Positions 25,939-37,652 of a stretch of 64,000 nt of DNA are shown in pieces. The stretch is from assembly GCA_008086245.1 (NCBI GenBank), contig VSIX01000003.1:3937-67936 (forward strand), written 5' to 3'. Numbering within the stretch: position 1 is the stretch's first letter; each line of letters opens with the position of its first letter. The position numbers and the translations under genes were made by a program. The notes under the pieces are model-generated. The model was not told the origin of the DNA. It did no database searches and worked only from the letters and a program-made list of their open reading frames with translations. The stretch is from Candidatus Mcinerneyibacterium aminivorans (lineage in GTDB: Bacteria > Macinerneyibacteriota > Macinerneyibacteria > Macinerneyibacteriales > Macinerneyibacteriaceae).

Positions 25939-27658
25939 AATTAAATCTATCTATTTAAAAATATTTATATCTTTTCTTCTTCTTATTGCTGTAATTACAG
26001 GATTTTTTTTATATTTCAGCTATAATACAATTTATAATAATTATATCGATAGTAAAACAGAGTCATTGAAAAAAATAAACTATTTTCTTGAATCAACTGT
26101 TTCAGAATTTATTGATAATCCCGAATCTCTTGATAAAAAGATTAAAGAACTTGGAAATAAAACAGATGTAAGAATTACAATTGTAAAAAAGAACGGTGAA
26201 GTAATAGCTGATTCATTTAATAATCCCAAAAATATGGAAAATCACAAAAACAGAATAGAACTGGTTAATTCACTGGATAAAGGATCCGGCAAAGCGGTTC
26301 GATACAGTGAGACAGAAGATAAAAGAATGCTTTATGTTGCTATAACTTATAATGAAAATGAAGAAGTTAAAGCATTTATTCGATCCAGCTTATACCTGGA
26401 TGATATAAAAACTACAATTAATGAATTATTTGAAAGAATATTTGTGATTTCTATTTTAATAATTGTTTTTTCATTACTTGGGGCCTATATTTTTGCAAAA
26501 ACGATATCCCATCCCATTAAAAGATTAACAGAAGCTTCCAGCGAGGTGGCAGAAGGAAATTTTGATGTTAAAGTATATTTGAATAAAAAAGATGAATTCG
26601 GTGTTCTTGCAAATAGTTTTAATTATATGACAGAAAGAATTAATAGATTGTTTTCAGAAGTTAGGGAAAATCAAAAAAAACTGGAAGCAATAATAGAATC
26701 TATTCAGGAACTTCTTTTTGTTATAAATAACGAAGGCAAAATAAAGTTAAGTAATAATAATTTTAAAAAATATTTTAAAATTGATGATTCCGGGGATAAA
26801 TCATTCTATGAAATAATCTCTGAACCTGACATGATCGAATTATTTGAAAAGATTAAGAAAAATAAAACAAATCTTGTAAAAGAAATTGAAATGGATGATA
26901 AAATATTCCTGGTAAGTCTGTCTTATGTTAGGGAATCCGAGGATATTATAGGATTGCTTCATGATCTTACAGAATACAGAATGTTAAATAAAATAAAAAA
27001 AGATTTTGTTTATAATGTTTCCCATGAATTGAAAACTCCGTTAACTTCAATAAAAGGATTCTCCGAAACATTACTTTCAAATAAAAATTTTAACAAAAAT
27101 TATATACAAATTATTAAAAAAAATACTGATAGAATGATAAAAATAGTAAAAGATTTGCTAACATTATCCGAACTCGAGATTAATCAGAATATAAAAAAGG
27201 AAAAAGTTAATCTCGAGGATCCAATTGAAAATGCCTTTGTGATTGTAAAAGAAAAAGCTGAAAATAAGGGCTTGAAACTTAGTAAAAAGCTCCCTGGGGA
27301 CGAATTTATTATAGAAGGAGATAAATTTAAACTCGAACAGCTGTTCATAAATCTGCTGGATAATGCTGTTAAGTACACCAATAAAGGATCTGTTAGAATA
27401 TCTGCAAGAGAGCTGAATGATGATAGAGTTCAGGTGATAATAGAGGATACAGGTATCGGAATAGCCAAAAAACATCTAAATAGAATTTTTGAAAGGTTTT
27501 ATGTAGTTGATAAAAGCCGCTCAAGAAAAAAAGGCGGGACCGGATTGGGTTTATCCATAGTGAAGCATATATTAAAGTTACATGATGCTGAAATGGATGT
27601 TCAATCCAAAAAAAACAAAGGGACAAAGTTTACTATTTTTTTTAACAAAAAAATATAA
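25931..27658 (+). CDS. phoR: Phosphate sensor histidine kinase
   Basis: This 575-aa kinase has TM1 near 8-28, an extracytoplasmic sensor of about 135 residues, TM2 near 168-190 and HAMP (HPIKRLTEASSEVAEGNF). A PAS domain (about 250-345) precedes the HisKA phospho-site H365 in FVYNVSHELKTPL. The ATPase domain shows INLLDNAVKYTNKG, DTGIGI and GGTGLGLSIVKH. The presence of a large extracytoplasmic loop and PAS is the Bacillus PhoR layout. Its ATG overlaps the end of phoB by 8 bases. Confidence 0.92.
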   Translation: MFKIKSIYLKIFISFLLLIAVITGFFLYFSYNTIYNNYIDSKTESLKKINYFLESTVSEFIDNPESLDKKIKELGNKTDVRITIVKKNGEVIADSFNNPKNMENHKNRIELVNSLDKGSGKAVRYSETEDKRMLYVAITYNENEEVKAFIRSSLYLDDIKTTINELFERIFVISILIIVFSLLGAYIFAKTISHPIKRLTEASSEVAEGNFDVKVYLNKKDEFGVLANSFNYMTERINRLFSEVRENQKKLEAIIESIQELLFVINNEGKIKLSNNNFKKYFKIDDSGDKSFYEIISEPDMIELFEKIKKNKTNLVKEIEMDDKIFLVSLSYVRESEDIIGLLHDLTEYRMLNKIKKDFVYNVSHELKTPLTSIKGFSETLLSNKNFNKNYIQIIKKNTDRMIKIVKDLLTLSELEINQNIKKEKVNLEDPIENAFVIVKEKAENKGLKLSKKLPGDEFIIEGDKFKLEQLFINLLDNAVKYTNKGSVRISARELNDDRVQVIIEDTGIGIAKKHLNRIFERFYVVDKSRSRKKGGTGLGLSIVKHILKLHDAEMDVQSKKNKGTKFTIFFNKKI

Positions 27659-27809
27659 GCTTAAATTGAAATATCTGGACATTCTATCTGAAAAATAAAT
27701 ATCCGAGAAATTATTTTTTTAATATAATTTAATGAATTTAAATGAGAAAATATGATTTTGAATCTCCGGACATCGACAAAGATAACTTAATTTATTTTTA
27801 TATTGGTTC

Positions 27810-27837
27810 TTGATTTGGGGGCCTTTTTTGGTATAAT
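27810..27837 (+). promoter_or_regulatory. Promoter of the M23 peptidase / bactofilin genes
   Basis: TTGATT (27810-27815), a 16-base spacer and TATAAT (27832-27837) lie 20 bases before the ATG. Confidence 0.6.
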
Positions 27838-27857
27838 ATCTGTCAAGAGGTATTTCT

Positions 27858-28709
27858 ATGAAAAAATTTACTATTATAATTATTCCGCCAGGTAGTACTA
27901 AAATGAAAAAGCTTAGATTGGGGAAGATCCCTTTCTTTATGCTGGTTCTTTTTTTACTGCTTGTAATTACTTATTCAGTATGGCTTGCATTTAATTTTTC
28001 TTCCTATGTTTATCAAAAAGAAAAAAATGAACAGCTCTCGGCAAGATATGACACACTTGTTAAAGAAAGAAAAAAGGACAAACAAAAACTTAAAAAAATA
28101 AAGAAGGAACTTTCACAGCTTGAAAATATGATGGGTAAAATATCCAATATAATGGGAGTAAAAATTGATAAAGAGGTTAACAACAAAAAGGATTATTATC
28201 AGAGTTATGAAAAAAAATGGATAGGAGAAAAGTTAAAGGAATATAACTATGTTACACGGGATAGTTATATGAATTTATCGGCACCAAAATTTATACCTGT
28301 TAGTGGATGGATATCATCCAGGTTTGGAACCAGAAAATCTCCTTATACCAGCAAAAATGAATTTCACCCGGCAGTTGATATTATTGCTCCTATGGGAAGA
28401 ACCATACGCGCTGCAGCCAGTGGAAAAGTTGTAAATATTAAAGAAGACCCTACTATGGGAAAAGTTTTATATATATATAATAAGTGGGGATATTTGACCA
28501 AGTATGCTCATAATAATAAAATATTTGTAAATATAGGGGATAAAGTTGAAATTGGAGATAAAATTGCAGAAGTTGGGGTAAGTGGTAAAACAACCGGCCC
28601 CCATCTACATTTTCAAATGGAATTATTAAGAATTCCTGTAGATCCAGAAAAATATGGCATGGAATTAAGTGATAAAAGAATATTTGAAAAATCAGGAGGG
28701 AATGAGTAA
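27858..28709 (+). CDS. M23-family peptidoglycan endopeptidase, membrane anchored
   Basis: This 283-aa protein has one N-terminal membrane segment (about 25-48), a coiled coil (52-95) and a LytM/M23 domain (about 145-265). The zinc ligands are visible in FHPAVD (HxxxD) and HLHF, with the catalytic YAH between. It cuts peptide cross-links in the cell wall. Its stop overlaps the bactofilin start (TAATG). M23 peptidases and bactofilins are often paired to control cell shape. Confidence 0.9.
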   Translation: MKKFTIIIIPPGSTKMKKLRLGKIPFFMLVLFLLLVITYSVWLAFNFSSYVYQKEKNEQLSARYDTLVKERKKDKQKLKKIKKELSQLENMMGKISNIMGVKIDKEVNNKKDYYQSYEKKWIGEKLKEYNYVTRDSYMNLSAPKFIPVSGWISSRFGTRKSPYTSKNEFHPAVDIIAPMGRTIRAAASGKVVNIKEDPTMGKVLYIYNKWGYLTKYAHNNKIFVNIGDKVEIGDKIAEVGVSGKTTGPHLHFQMELLRIPVDPEKYGMELSDKRIFEKSGGNE

Positions 28710-29035
28710 TGGCAAAAAATAATTATGATATGAATACTATACTTGGCGAGAATTCTAACTACGAAGGTGATATGAAAATTGAAGGAAGTATGAGAGTTGA
28801 AGGTATTTTTAAGGGAGAAATAACAGCAAGTTCTGTAGTAGTTGGAAAAAATGCCAAATTAGAGGCTAATATAAATGCTGATAGTGTTATTGTTGGTGGA
28901 GAAGTTAACGGTAATATAAATACAACCAAGGAGCTTACTCTACAAAAAACGGGAAAAATAATAGGAGATGTCGAAACTCCTACATTAGTTGTGGAAGATG
29001 GAGCGATTCTTCAGGGAAACTGCAAAATGAAATAA
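28709..29035 (+). CDS. Bactofilin
   Basis: This 108-aa protein is almost wholly a beta-helix of repeated strands (YEGDMKIEGSMRVEGIFKGEI, ADSVIVGGEVNGNI, LTLQKTGKIIGDV), the DUF583/bactofilin pattern. Bactofilins polymerise without nucleotide into membrane-associated filaments that position wall enzymes. It is cotranslated with the upstream M23 endopeptidase. Confidence 0.92.
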   Translation: MAKNNYDMNTILGENSNYEGDMKIEGSMRVEGIFKGEITASSVVVGKNAKLEANINADSVIVGGEVNGNINTTKELTLQKTGKIIGDVETPTLVVEDGAILQGNCKMK

Positions 29036-29036
29036 T

Positions 29037-29294
29037 ATGGATTTGAATGATTATTTACGATATTTCTATATCTTTTCACAGCTTGGATTTGTAGTCGTTG
29101 TATCCATTGTAATATTTATATATTTAGGAAACTATATTGATAAAAATATATGGCACACCGGTGGGGTATTTACGGTGTTAGGTATTTTTTTGGGTATTTT
29201 TTCAGCAGGATTTAATTCTTATAAAATATATAAAAAGTATATAGATGAATTGGAAAAAATTGACAGGAACGACAGAGACAGAGACAAAAAATAA
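29037..29294 (+). CDS. AtpZ/AtpI-like small membrane protein
   Basis: This 85-aa protein has two membrane segments (about 12-32 and 43-63) separated by a short loop, YIDKNIWHTGG. This is the AtpZ (F0F1-ATPase-associated) pattern, common just upstream of atpI-atpB. It is thought to help ion supply or c-ring assembly. It follows bactofilin by one base, which ties the cell-shape genes to the ATP synthase operon. The C-terminus is highly charged (NDRDRDKK). Confidence 0.7.
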   Translation: MDLNDYLRYFYIFSQLGFVVVVSIVIFIYLGNYIDKNIWHTGGVFTVLGIFLGIFSAGFNSYKIYKKYIDELEKIDRNDRDRDKK

Positions 29295-29329
29295 GCAGGT
29301 ATTGACATTGTTGCTACATAAAATTTTTG

Positions 29330-29368
29330 TTGACAGTATATTTTTATCGTGATACCTTTCACGAAAGG
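29330..29368 (+). promoter_or_regulatory. Possible atp operon promoter and RBS-masking hairpin
   Basis: TTGACA (29330-29335), a 17-base spacer and a weak -10 TACCTT (29353-29358) lie before atpI. The palindrome CCTTTCACGAAAGG (29355-29368) contains the AAAGGA ribosome site and could hide it. Confidence 0.4.
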
Positions 29369-29375
29369 ATGAGTT

Positions 29376-29753
29376 ATGGAATATTCAGTAATGAAAGTAC
29401 TATTAAATAAGATATTAACATTTGTTGGAATTATAATTTCTGTTATCTTGTATGCAGTAACAGATGTAAGTATAGCTTTAGGATTTTTAGCAGGAATTAT
29501 TGTTATGCTTATAAACTGGAAGCTTCTTGCATGGCAGAATGAAAAAATTGTAAAAGGTGAAAAGAAACCCAGTTATGCATATGCATTTTATTTTTTCAGG
29601 TATGCTATTATTGGTGCCGTTTTGTTTTTATCTTTTAAATTTGAAAATATAGATGGTTATGGTACAATAGCAGGTGTTATATTTGCCTTGATTTATGCAT
29701 TTATTTTTGCTCTTTTCATAAGCAAAAAAGAAAGGGGAAACCAGGATGAATGA
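29376..29753 (+). CDS. atpI: ATP synthase protein I
   Basis: This 125-aa protein has four hydrophobic segments (about 11-28, 31-48, 68-85 and 95-115) and the LGFLAGIIVMLINWKLL core of the AtpI family. In Na+ ATP synthases AtpI is needed for c-ring assembly. It overlaps atpB by 8 bases and opens the core operon. Confidence 0.8.
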   Translation: MEYSVMKVLLNKILTFVGIIISVILYAVTDVSIALGFLAGIIVMLINWKLLAWQNEKIVKGEKKPSYAYAFYFFRYAIIGAVLFLSFKFENIDGYGTIAGVIFALIYAFIFALFISKKERGNQDE

Positions 29754-30441
29754 GGTTGGCTCAATAGATACAACATCTTTTCAAATAGGAGATTTAAATA
29801 TAGTTTTTAATCATCATACACTGATAATGATATGGATTGTAATTTTTGTTATTTGTATTACTTTATATCTATTAACAAGAAATATGACAAAAATACCTTC
29901 AAGAGGACAAACAGTAGTGGAAATGCTTATTGATTATTTTGATCAATTAGCTAAAGAGTCCTTGGGGGAAAATCATAGGAGATATTTACCGTTTATAGTA
30001 ACAATATTTTTGTTTGTTTTGGTTTCAAACTGGATTGGAATTGTACCTTTAATGGATGAACCCACCAAGGATTTAAATACTCCTATGGGAATAGGTATTT
30101 TAGTTTTATTTGTTACTATTTATTCGGGAATTAGATATAATGGATTTTTTGGATTTGTAAAAGAGTTTTTTGAACCTGTATGGTTCTTATTTCCAATAAA
30201 TGTAGTTGGTGAGATTGGAAAATTTATTTCACTAATATTCCGTTTGTTTGGAAATGTTTTTGGGGGTACTGTAATTGTATGGGTTGGTTTCACTATGTTG
30301 TTAAAAACCTGGTGGACCGGATGGGTTCTATTATTTCTTGGCCCGGCCCTTTATGGTTTTTTTGGTCTGTTCATCGGGGCAATTCAGGCTTTTGTTTTTA
30401 CTATGCTTTCGATGACTTATATCTCCATAGTGAAAAATTGA
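29746..30441 (+). CDS. atpB: ATP synthase subunit a
   Basis: This 231-aa membrane stator subunit carries the essential arginine in FISLIFRLFGNVFGG near residue 165, which faces the c-ring. The terminal helix (GAIQAFVFTMLSMTYI) is the other conserved block. About five or six membrane helices are present. It forms the two half channels for the coupling ion. Confidence 0.93.
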   Translation: MNEVGSIDTTSFQIGDLNIVFNHHTLIMIWIVIFVICITLYLLTRNMTKIPSRGQTVVEMLIDYFDQLAKESLGENHRRYLPFIVTIFLFVLVSNWIGIVPLMDEPTKDLNTPMGIGILVLFVTIYSGIRYNGFFGFVKEFFEPVWFLFPINVVGEIGKFISLIFRLFGNVFGGTVIVWVGFTMLLKTWWTGWVLLFLGPALYGFFGLFIGAIQAFVFTMLSMTYISIVKN

Positions 30442-30450
30442 GGAGAATAT

Positions 30451-30933
30451 ATGGAAGTTGTAACTGAATTAGTTATATATTTAAGTGCTGGTATAGCAAT
30501 GGGATTTGGAGCAATTGGATCTGGTATAGGGGAAGGCCTTGCAGGCGGTAAAGCTGTAGAAGCAGCTGCCAGACAACCAGGTGTGCAGGGTAAAGTTATG
30601 AAAACCATGTTAATTGGACAGGCAATTTCTGAATCAGGAGGCATTTATGCTTTAGTAGTAGCCGTTTTGCTGTTGTTTACAGCCCCGCATGAAGCACTAT
30701 CAGTAGGTAAAATTGCAGCTCTTCTTGGTTCTGGGATATGCATGGGATTTGGTGCATTGGGACCCGGATTAGGGATTGGATATGCTGCCAGCAAGGGAGT
30801 TGAAGGTGTTGGTAGAAGTCCTCATAATGAACCGGTGATTTTTAGAACTATGCTTATCGGCCAGGCCGTTTCAGGATCTACAAGTATTTATGCTCTGGTA
30901 GTTTCGTTACTATTGTTGTTTGTTATTAAATAA
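30451..30933 (+). CDS. atpE: ATP synthase subunit c, duplicated form (two hairpins, one ion site)
   Basis: This 160-aa protein holds two fused c-type hairpins. Hairpin 1 (about 5-75) has GSGIGEG and QAISESGGIY, so the ion-binding Glu-Ser...Tyr set is intact and a second Glu stands where Ilyobacter has Gln32. Hairpin 2 (about 85-160) has GPGLGIG and QAVSGSTSIY: the essential Glu is replaced by Gly and Gln32 by Ile. One ion site per four helices is the V-type arrangement, known in F-type operons from Acetobacterium woodii c1. A single-hairpin c gene follows. Confidence 0.92.
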   Translation: MEVVTELVIYLSAGIAMGFGAIGSGIGEGLAGGKAVEAAARQPGVQGKVMKTMLIGQAISESGGIYALVVAVLLLFTAPHEALSVGKIAALLGSGICMGFGALGPGLGIGYAASKGVEGVGRSPHNEPVIFRTMLIGQAVSGSTSIYALVVSLLLLFVIK

Positions 30934-30956
30934 AAAAGGAAGGAAGGAGATAGATT

Positions 30957-31238
30957 ATGATAAATATTGTCGATATGTTAAAAGAGATATCAATTTCGGG
31001 TGATCAAATAGTTAGAAGTGCTGCTCTTCTTGGAGCAGGAATAGCTATGGGTGTTGGTGCTATTGGTCCTGGTATTGGAGAGGGTTTTGCTGCAGGGAAA
31101 GCCTGTGAGGGCATATCAAAAAGACCCGAGGAAAGCGGTCTTTTAACCAGAACAATGCTTGTTGGACAGGCTGTATCTGAATCAACCGGGATATATTCAT
31201 TAGTTATTGCTCTACTTCTTATATTTGTTGTTGCCTAA
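30957..31238 (+). CDS. atpE: ATP synthase subunit c, single-hairpin form
   Basis: This 93-aa c subunit has one hairpin. GPGIGEG in helix 1 and QAVSESTGIYSLVIALL in helix 2 give the Na+ signature Glu-Ser-Thr...Tyr of Ilyobacter c, but with Glu at the Gln32 position. Paired carboxylates of this kind were described for the Fusobacterium nucleatum rotor. It lies 23 bases after the duplicated c gene, so both may enter one mixed ring. Confidence 0.93.
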   Translation: MINIVDMLKEISISGDQIVRSAALLGAGIAMGVGAIGPGIGEGFAAGKACEGISKRPEESGLLTRTMLVGQAVSESTGIYSLVIALLLIFVVA

Positions 31239-31256
31239 GCTTAAAGGAGTTGAATT

Positions 31257-31754
31257 ATGAATGATACTCTTTTAAATGCTACTACAATTTTATCTGCATT
31301 AAGCTTCATTATATTGCTGGTATTACTTAAAAAATATGTTTACAATATCGTATTGAAAGTTATTGATGAACGAAGAGAAGAAATAAAAAATAAAATCGAA
31401 ACTGCAAATGAAAGAAAAGAAGAGGCTGAAGAACTAAAAAATCAGTATTCAAAACGACTTGAAGAAGCTTATACTAAAGCGGAAGAAATTAAAGATGATA
31501 TTGTTGCTACAGCTGAAAATGAAAAGAAAGAAATTGTAAAACAGGCCAAAAAAGAGTCGGAAAACATTAAAGAAAAGGCTCAAAAAGAAATTGATATGCA
31601 GGTAAGAAAAGTTAAGGAACAGTTAAGACGGGAAACTGCAGATATATCGGTTGAAATAGCTAAAACTATTTTAGAAAAAGAAATTGATAAAAAGGAACAT
31701 AAAGAATTAATCAAGGACTTTCTCGAAGGTCTGGGTGAGGAACGTGGCAAATGA
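31257..31754 (+). CDS. atpF: ATP synthase subunit b
   Basis: This 165-aa protein has one N-terminal membrane helix (about 8-27) and a long E/K-rich coiled coil (35-160), the peripheral stalk. There is one copy, so a b homodimer is expected. It overlaps atpH. Confidence 0.92.
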   Translation: MNDTLLNATTILSALSFIILLVLLKKYVYNIVLKVIDERREEIKNKIETANERKEEAEELKNQYSKRLEEAYTKAEEIKDDIVATAENEKKEIVKQAKKESENIKEKAQKEIDMQVRKVKEQLRRETADISVEIAKTILEKEIDKKEHKELIKDFLEGLGEERGK

Positions 31755-32292
31755 ACCAGTAGCTATTAAATATTCCACAGCATTATTTAATGTAGCAGTT
31801 GATTCTGATATCAATGATGATGTTTTAGAACTATTAAAAGTAATGCAAAATGCTTTTGTTGAGAATATAAAATTGTATCAAACATTTATTAATCCGGAAA
31901 TTGCAAAAAAAACAAAACTAAATATTGTAAGTGAAATATTAAAAGGTAAAAAAGCCAATGAACTGGTTTTAAAATTCTTTGAACTCCTATTTGAAAAGGG
32001 AAGAATTAATATTTTTGATGAAATTGTAAAACAGTATGATCTTTTAAATAAAGAAGAGAACGGAATATTAGATGTAAAAGTCTACAGTGCTTTTGAATTG
32101 CATAATGATACTAAAAAGTTAATTAAAGATAAATTAAAGGAATATTATCCCGGTAGTAAGGAAGTACAATTAAATATTAAGGTTGATGAGAAATTAATTG
32201 GTGGAATTAAGCTTGAAATGAGAGGTAAAATTTTCGATGGAAGCATATCCGGGTATTTAAGTAAAATGAAAAAAACATTGAGAGGTGAGTGA
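31744..32292 (+). CDS. atpH: ATP synthase subunit delta
   Basis: This 182-aa OSCP/delta subunit joins the peripheral stalk to the alpha3beta3 head. It begins [17 protein letters not shown], and the C-terminal strand [23 protein letters not shown] is the family signature. I prefer the GTG at 31744 to the GTG at 31735, because MANEP aligns with the usual start and GGTGAGG lies upstream. Overlap with atpF is 11 bases. Confidence 0.9.
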   Translation: MANEPVAIKYSTALFNVAVDSDINDDVLELLKVMQNAFVENIKLYQTFINPEIAKKTKLNIVSEILKGKKANELVLKFFELLFEKGRINIFDEIVKQYDLLNKEENGILDVKVYSAFELHNDTKKLIKDKLKEYYPGSKEVQLNIKVDEKLIGGIKLEMRGKIFDGSISGYLSKMKKTLRGE

Positions 32293-32297
32293 TACCT

Positions 32298-33914
32298 GTG
32301 GCTAATATAAGGTCAGATGAAATTAAAGATATATTACAAAAACAGCTTGAGGGCTATGAAAAAGAAACAGATATTTCGCAAGTAGGAACTGTTATAGAAG
32401 TTGGAGATGGAATTGCTAACGCATACGGTTTGAAAGATGCTATGGCATCAGAGCTCGTTGAGTTCGATTCAGGATTAAATGGTTTAATTTTGAATTTGAA
32501 TGAAAACAGTGTTGGAATAGTTGTTTTTGGTGAAACCAGAATGATCAAAGAAGGGGATAAAGTAAAAACTACCGGTAAAATTTTACAAACAAAGGTAGGA
32601 CCCGAACTTCTTGGTAGAGTTGTTAATCCTCTTGCCGAACCGCTTGACGGTAAAGGTGAGATAAACGCATCAGAAACTGCTAATATTGAAAAAATTGCTC
32701 CGGGAATTGTTTATAGAAAACCTGTTGAAGTTCCATTACAATCAGGGGTAAAAGCAATTGATTCAATGATTCCTATTGGTAGAGGGCAGCGTGAGTTAAT
32801 TATAGGGGATAGAAAGACAGGTAAAACGGCTCTTGCTGTGGATACAATAATTAACCAAAAAGACAATGATGTGAAGTGTATATATGTTGCTATTGGTCAA
32901 AAGAGATCAACTGTAGCAAGTCTGGTGGAAACATTTGAACAATACGGGGCGATGGAGTACACAACAGTTGTAGCTGCTACTGCAAGTGATCCTACTCCAT
33001 TACAGTATATTGCTCCTTATGCCGGTTGTGCAATAGGAGAATACTACAGAGATAATGGAGAAGATGCTTTAATCGTTTATGATGATTTATCCAAGCATGC
33101 TGTTGCTTACAGAGAAATGTCTCTGGTATTGAGACGTCCCCCAGGTCGTGAAGCTTATCCTGGAGATATATTTTATCTTCATTCAAGACTTCTTGAAAGA
33201 GCTGCTAAACTGAATGATGATGAAGGTGGAGGAAGTTTAACTGCATTACCGATTGTTGAAACAAAAGCTGGAGATGTTTCAGCTTATATTCCAACAAATG
33301 TTATCTCTATTACGGATGGACAAATTTATTTAAAATCGGATCTTTTTTATTCCGGGGTTAGACCTGCAGTTGATGTAGGTATTTCTGTATCAAGAGTTGG
33401 TGGAAATGCACAAATTAAGGCCATGAAACAGATAGCCGGGGATTTAAGATTGGACCTGGCTCAGTATAGAGAAATGGAATCATTTGCCCAGTTTGGAGCC
33501 GAGCTTGATGAAGCTACAAAGGCACAGCTGACCAGAGGAGAAAAGCTGGTTGAATTATTAAAGCAGGGCGAACATGTGCCAATGTCTGTATATGAACAAA
33601 TACTTCAGTTATTCATAGGGGTAAATGGATACCTCGATGATATTAAAACCGAAGATGTTGAAGAATTTGTATCTGAAACTGTGGAATTTATTAAATCCAA
33701 AGGTGAAGATGCTTTGGAAAAACTTAAGGAAAAAAAGAAATTTGATGAAGAACTTGAAAAAAAGTTAAAAGATTTAATTGAAGAATTTAAAGAGGCTTAT
33801 TCTGCGAAATTTGAGAAAGAAAAAGAGGAAGAAGATAATGAGGAAAAAACTGCTGATGAAATAAATACTGAGGAAGAAAAAAAAGAAACCAAAAAAGATG
33901 AAGAAGAAAAATAA
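32298..33914 (+). CDS. atpA: ATP synthase subunit alpha with acidic C-terminal tail
   Basis: This subunit is about 538 aa, some 35 longer than usual. The nucleotide-binding loop is [10 protein letters not shown] near 166-175 and the [14 protein letters not shown] block is present. After the normal helical end the protein continues into an E/K/D-rich low-complexity tail ([18 protein letters not shown] and on). I prefer GTG 32298 ([12 protein letters not shown]) to GTG 32289 for spacing from GAGGTGA. The tail is the counterpart of the lysine-rich tail on beta. Confidence 0.92.
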   Translation: MANIRSDEIKDILQKQLEGYEKETDISQVGTVIEVGDGIANAYGLKDAMASELVEFDSGLNGLILNLNENSVGIVVFGETRMIKEGDKVKTTGKILQTKVGPELLGRVVNPLAEPLDGKGEINASETANIEKIAPGIVYRKPVEVPLQSGVKAIDSMIPIGRGQRELIIGDRKTGKTALAVDTIINQKDNDVKCIYVAIGQKRSTVASLVETFEQYGAMEYTTVVAATASDPTPLQYIAPYAGCAIGEYYRDNGEDALIVYDDLSKHAVAYREMSLVLRRPPGREAYPGDIFYLHSRLLERAAKLNDDEGGGSLTALPIVETKAGDVSAYIPTNVISITDGQIYLKSDLFYSGVRPAVDVGISVSRVGGNAQIKAMKQIAGDLRLDLAQYREMESFAQFGAELDEATKAQLTRGEKLVELLKQGEHVPMSVYEQILQLFIGVNGYLDDIKTEDVEEFVSETVEFIKSKGEDALEKLKEKKKFDEELEKKLKDLIEEFKEAYSAKFEKEKEEEDNEEKTADEINTEEEKKETKKDEEEK

Positions 33915-33940
33915 GTGATATAAATTAAGAGGTTGATAAA

Positions 33941-36368
<2,428 letters not shown>

Positions 36369-36386
36369 GATAATAAAGGGTTAATT

Positions 36387-36788
36387 ATGGCTGAAAAAAT
36401 ACATTTGAAAATATTGGTCCCTGAAGGAATAAAATATGAGGAAGATGTTTCTCAGGTTATACTTCCAGGAGAAGCTGGAGAATTCTCTGTTGTAAAAAAA
36501 CATATTTCTATGATAACTCCTCTTAAAATAGGACAGATTGAAATTGTTAGTGGAGAAGAAAGTAGAAAGTTGATGGCTGCAGCAGGGGGGATTTCCAGGG
36601 TTGAACCCGAATATATCACCTTGATTTTAAGAGCTGCAGAATTTGAAGATGAAATAGACGTTAATAGGGCTGAAGCAGCAAAAAAAAGAGCTGAAAAAAG
36701 ATTAAATAGTGACAAAAAAGAAATAGATTATAATAGAGCAGAAAGAGCATTAAGAAGAGCGGTTAATCGTTTAAATGTCGCAAAATAA
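36387..36788 (+). CDS. atpC: ATP synthase subunit epsilon
   Basis: This 133-aa subunit has an N-terminal beta-sandwich (KILVPEGIKYEEDVSQVILPGEAGEFSV) and a C-terminal helical hairpin (NRAEAAKKRAEKRL, NRAERALRRAVNRL). It closes the atp operon. The tRNA methyltransferase gene begins inside its last five codons. Confidence 0.93.
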   Translation: MAEKIHLKILVPEGIKYEEDVSQVILPGEAGEFSVVKKHISMITPLKIGQIEIVSGEESRKLMAAAGGISRVEPEYITLILRAAEFEDEIDVNRAEAAKKRAEKRLNSDKKEIDYNRAERALRRAVNRLNVAK

Positions 36789-37479
36789 AGGTAATTATAC
36801 GCTTGATGGGGTTGGCGATATCTATATCTACCAGCCCCAAAAGGGTTATAGATTTTCTGTAGATTCTTTATTGTTATTTCTATATTCACCGGTGGTAAAA
36901 AAAAATAATATTCTCGATATAGGAGCAGGTACCGGTATTCTTTCATTTTTATTTGCCGATAAATATCCTCAAAAAAAAATAATATCCTATGAAATTCAAA
37001 AAGAATTTGTGAAATTAATGAAAAAAGGTATAAAAACTAACAAATTTAAAAATATCCAAATCAAACAAAAGGATATAAAAAAAATTGATTTTAAAAGTAT
37101 AAAAACTAAATTTGACCTTGTTGTTTGTAACCCTCCCTATAGAAAATATGGTCACGGAAGACTAAGTCCCTATCAAAATAAGAATATAGCAATTTATGAC
37201 AAGTATTTAAAAATATCCGACCTTCTAGGAATTACAGAAAAACTTATGAATGTTAGCACGGTTCTTTCTATAGTTAATTTATATGAAAATAAAAAGTATA
37301 TAAAAAAAATGGTAGATAAAACGGGATTAAGTATAAAAAAGGAGATTATTTTTCTAAAAAATAATACTAATAAATTTATCATATTTCATATTAAAAATAG
37401 ATATGATCAAAAAAGTGAAAAAAAATATGTTTCAGAAAATGAATGGAAATCTAAAGTTGAAAAACTCTATAATAAATAA
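36775..37479 (+). CDS. TrmN6-like tRNA(Val) adenine-N6 methyltransferase
   Basis: This 234-aa protein has a Rossmann methyltransferase fold: SAM-binding ILDIGAGTGILSFLFA near 43-58 and the amino-methyltransferase catalytic motif NPPY near 120 (FDLVVCNPPYRKYGHGR). The YfiC/TrmN6 family has the same start, GVGDIYIYQPQKGYRFSVDSLLL. It overlaps atpC by 14 bases, so is cotranslated with the ATP synthase, a housekeeping linkage without obvious meaning. Confidence 0.82.
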   Translation: MSQNKGNYTLDGVGDIYIYQPQKGYRFSVDSLLLFLYSPVVKKNNILDIGAGTGILSFLFADKYPQKKIISYEIQKEFVKLMKKGIKTNKFKNIQIKQKDIKKIDFKSIKTKFDLVVCNPPYRKYGHGRLSPYQNKNIAIYDKYLKISDLLGITEKLMNVSTVLSIVNLYENKKYIKKMVDKTGLSIKKEIIFLKNNTNKFIIFHIKNRYDQKSEKKYVSENEWKSKVEKLYNK

Positions 37480-37511
37480 TATAAAAACATTGTTTAATAG
37501 AATGAGAATTC

Positions 37512-37539
37512 TTGACATAAACTATTAAAAATATATAAT
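37512..37539 (+). promoter_or_regulatory. Consensus promoter for tRNA-Arg
   Basis: TTGACA (37512-37517), a 16-base spacer and TATAAT (37534-37539) are a perfect consensus, 13 bases before the mature tRNA 5' end. Confidence 0.85.
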
Positions 37540-37552
37540 TATTTACGGAGAT

Positions 37553-37625
37553 GTGCCCGTAGCTCAATGGATAGAGCGGTAGATTCCGGATCTACAAGTT
37601 GAAGGTTCGAATCCTTTCGGGCACA
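37553..37625 (+). tRNA. tRNA-Arg (anticodon CCG)
   Basis: A 73-base cloverleaf is complete. The acceptor stem is GTGCCCG / CGGGCAC with discriminator A, and the D stem GCTC / GAGC. The anticodon stem GTAGA / TCTAC encloses loop TTCCGGA, which gives anticodon CCG. The T stem GAAGG / CCTTT has a TTCGAAT loop and one G-T pair. CCA is not encoded. It reads the arginine codon CGG. Confidence 0.95.
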
Positions 37626-37652
37626 TAATCGAGTTTTTAAAAAAGGATGGTT

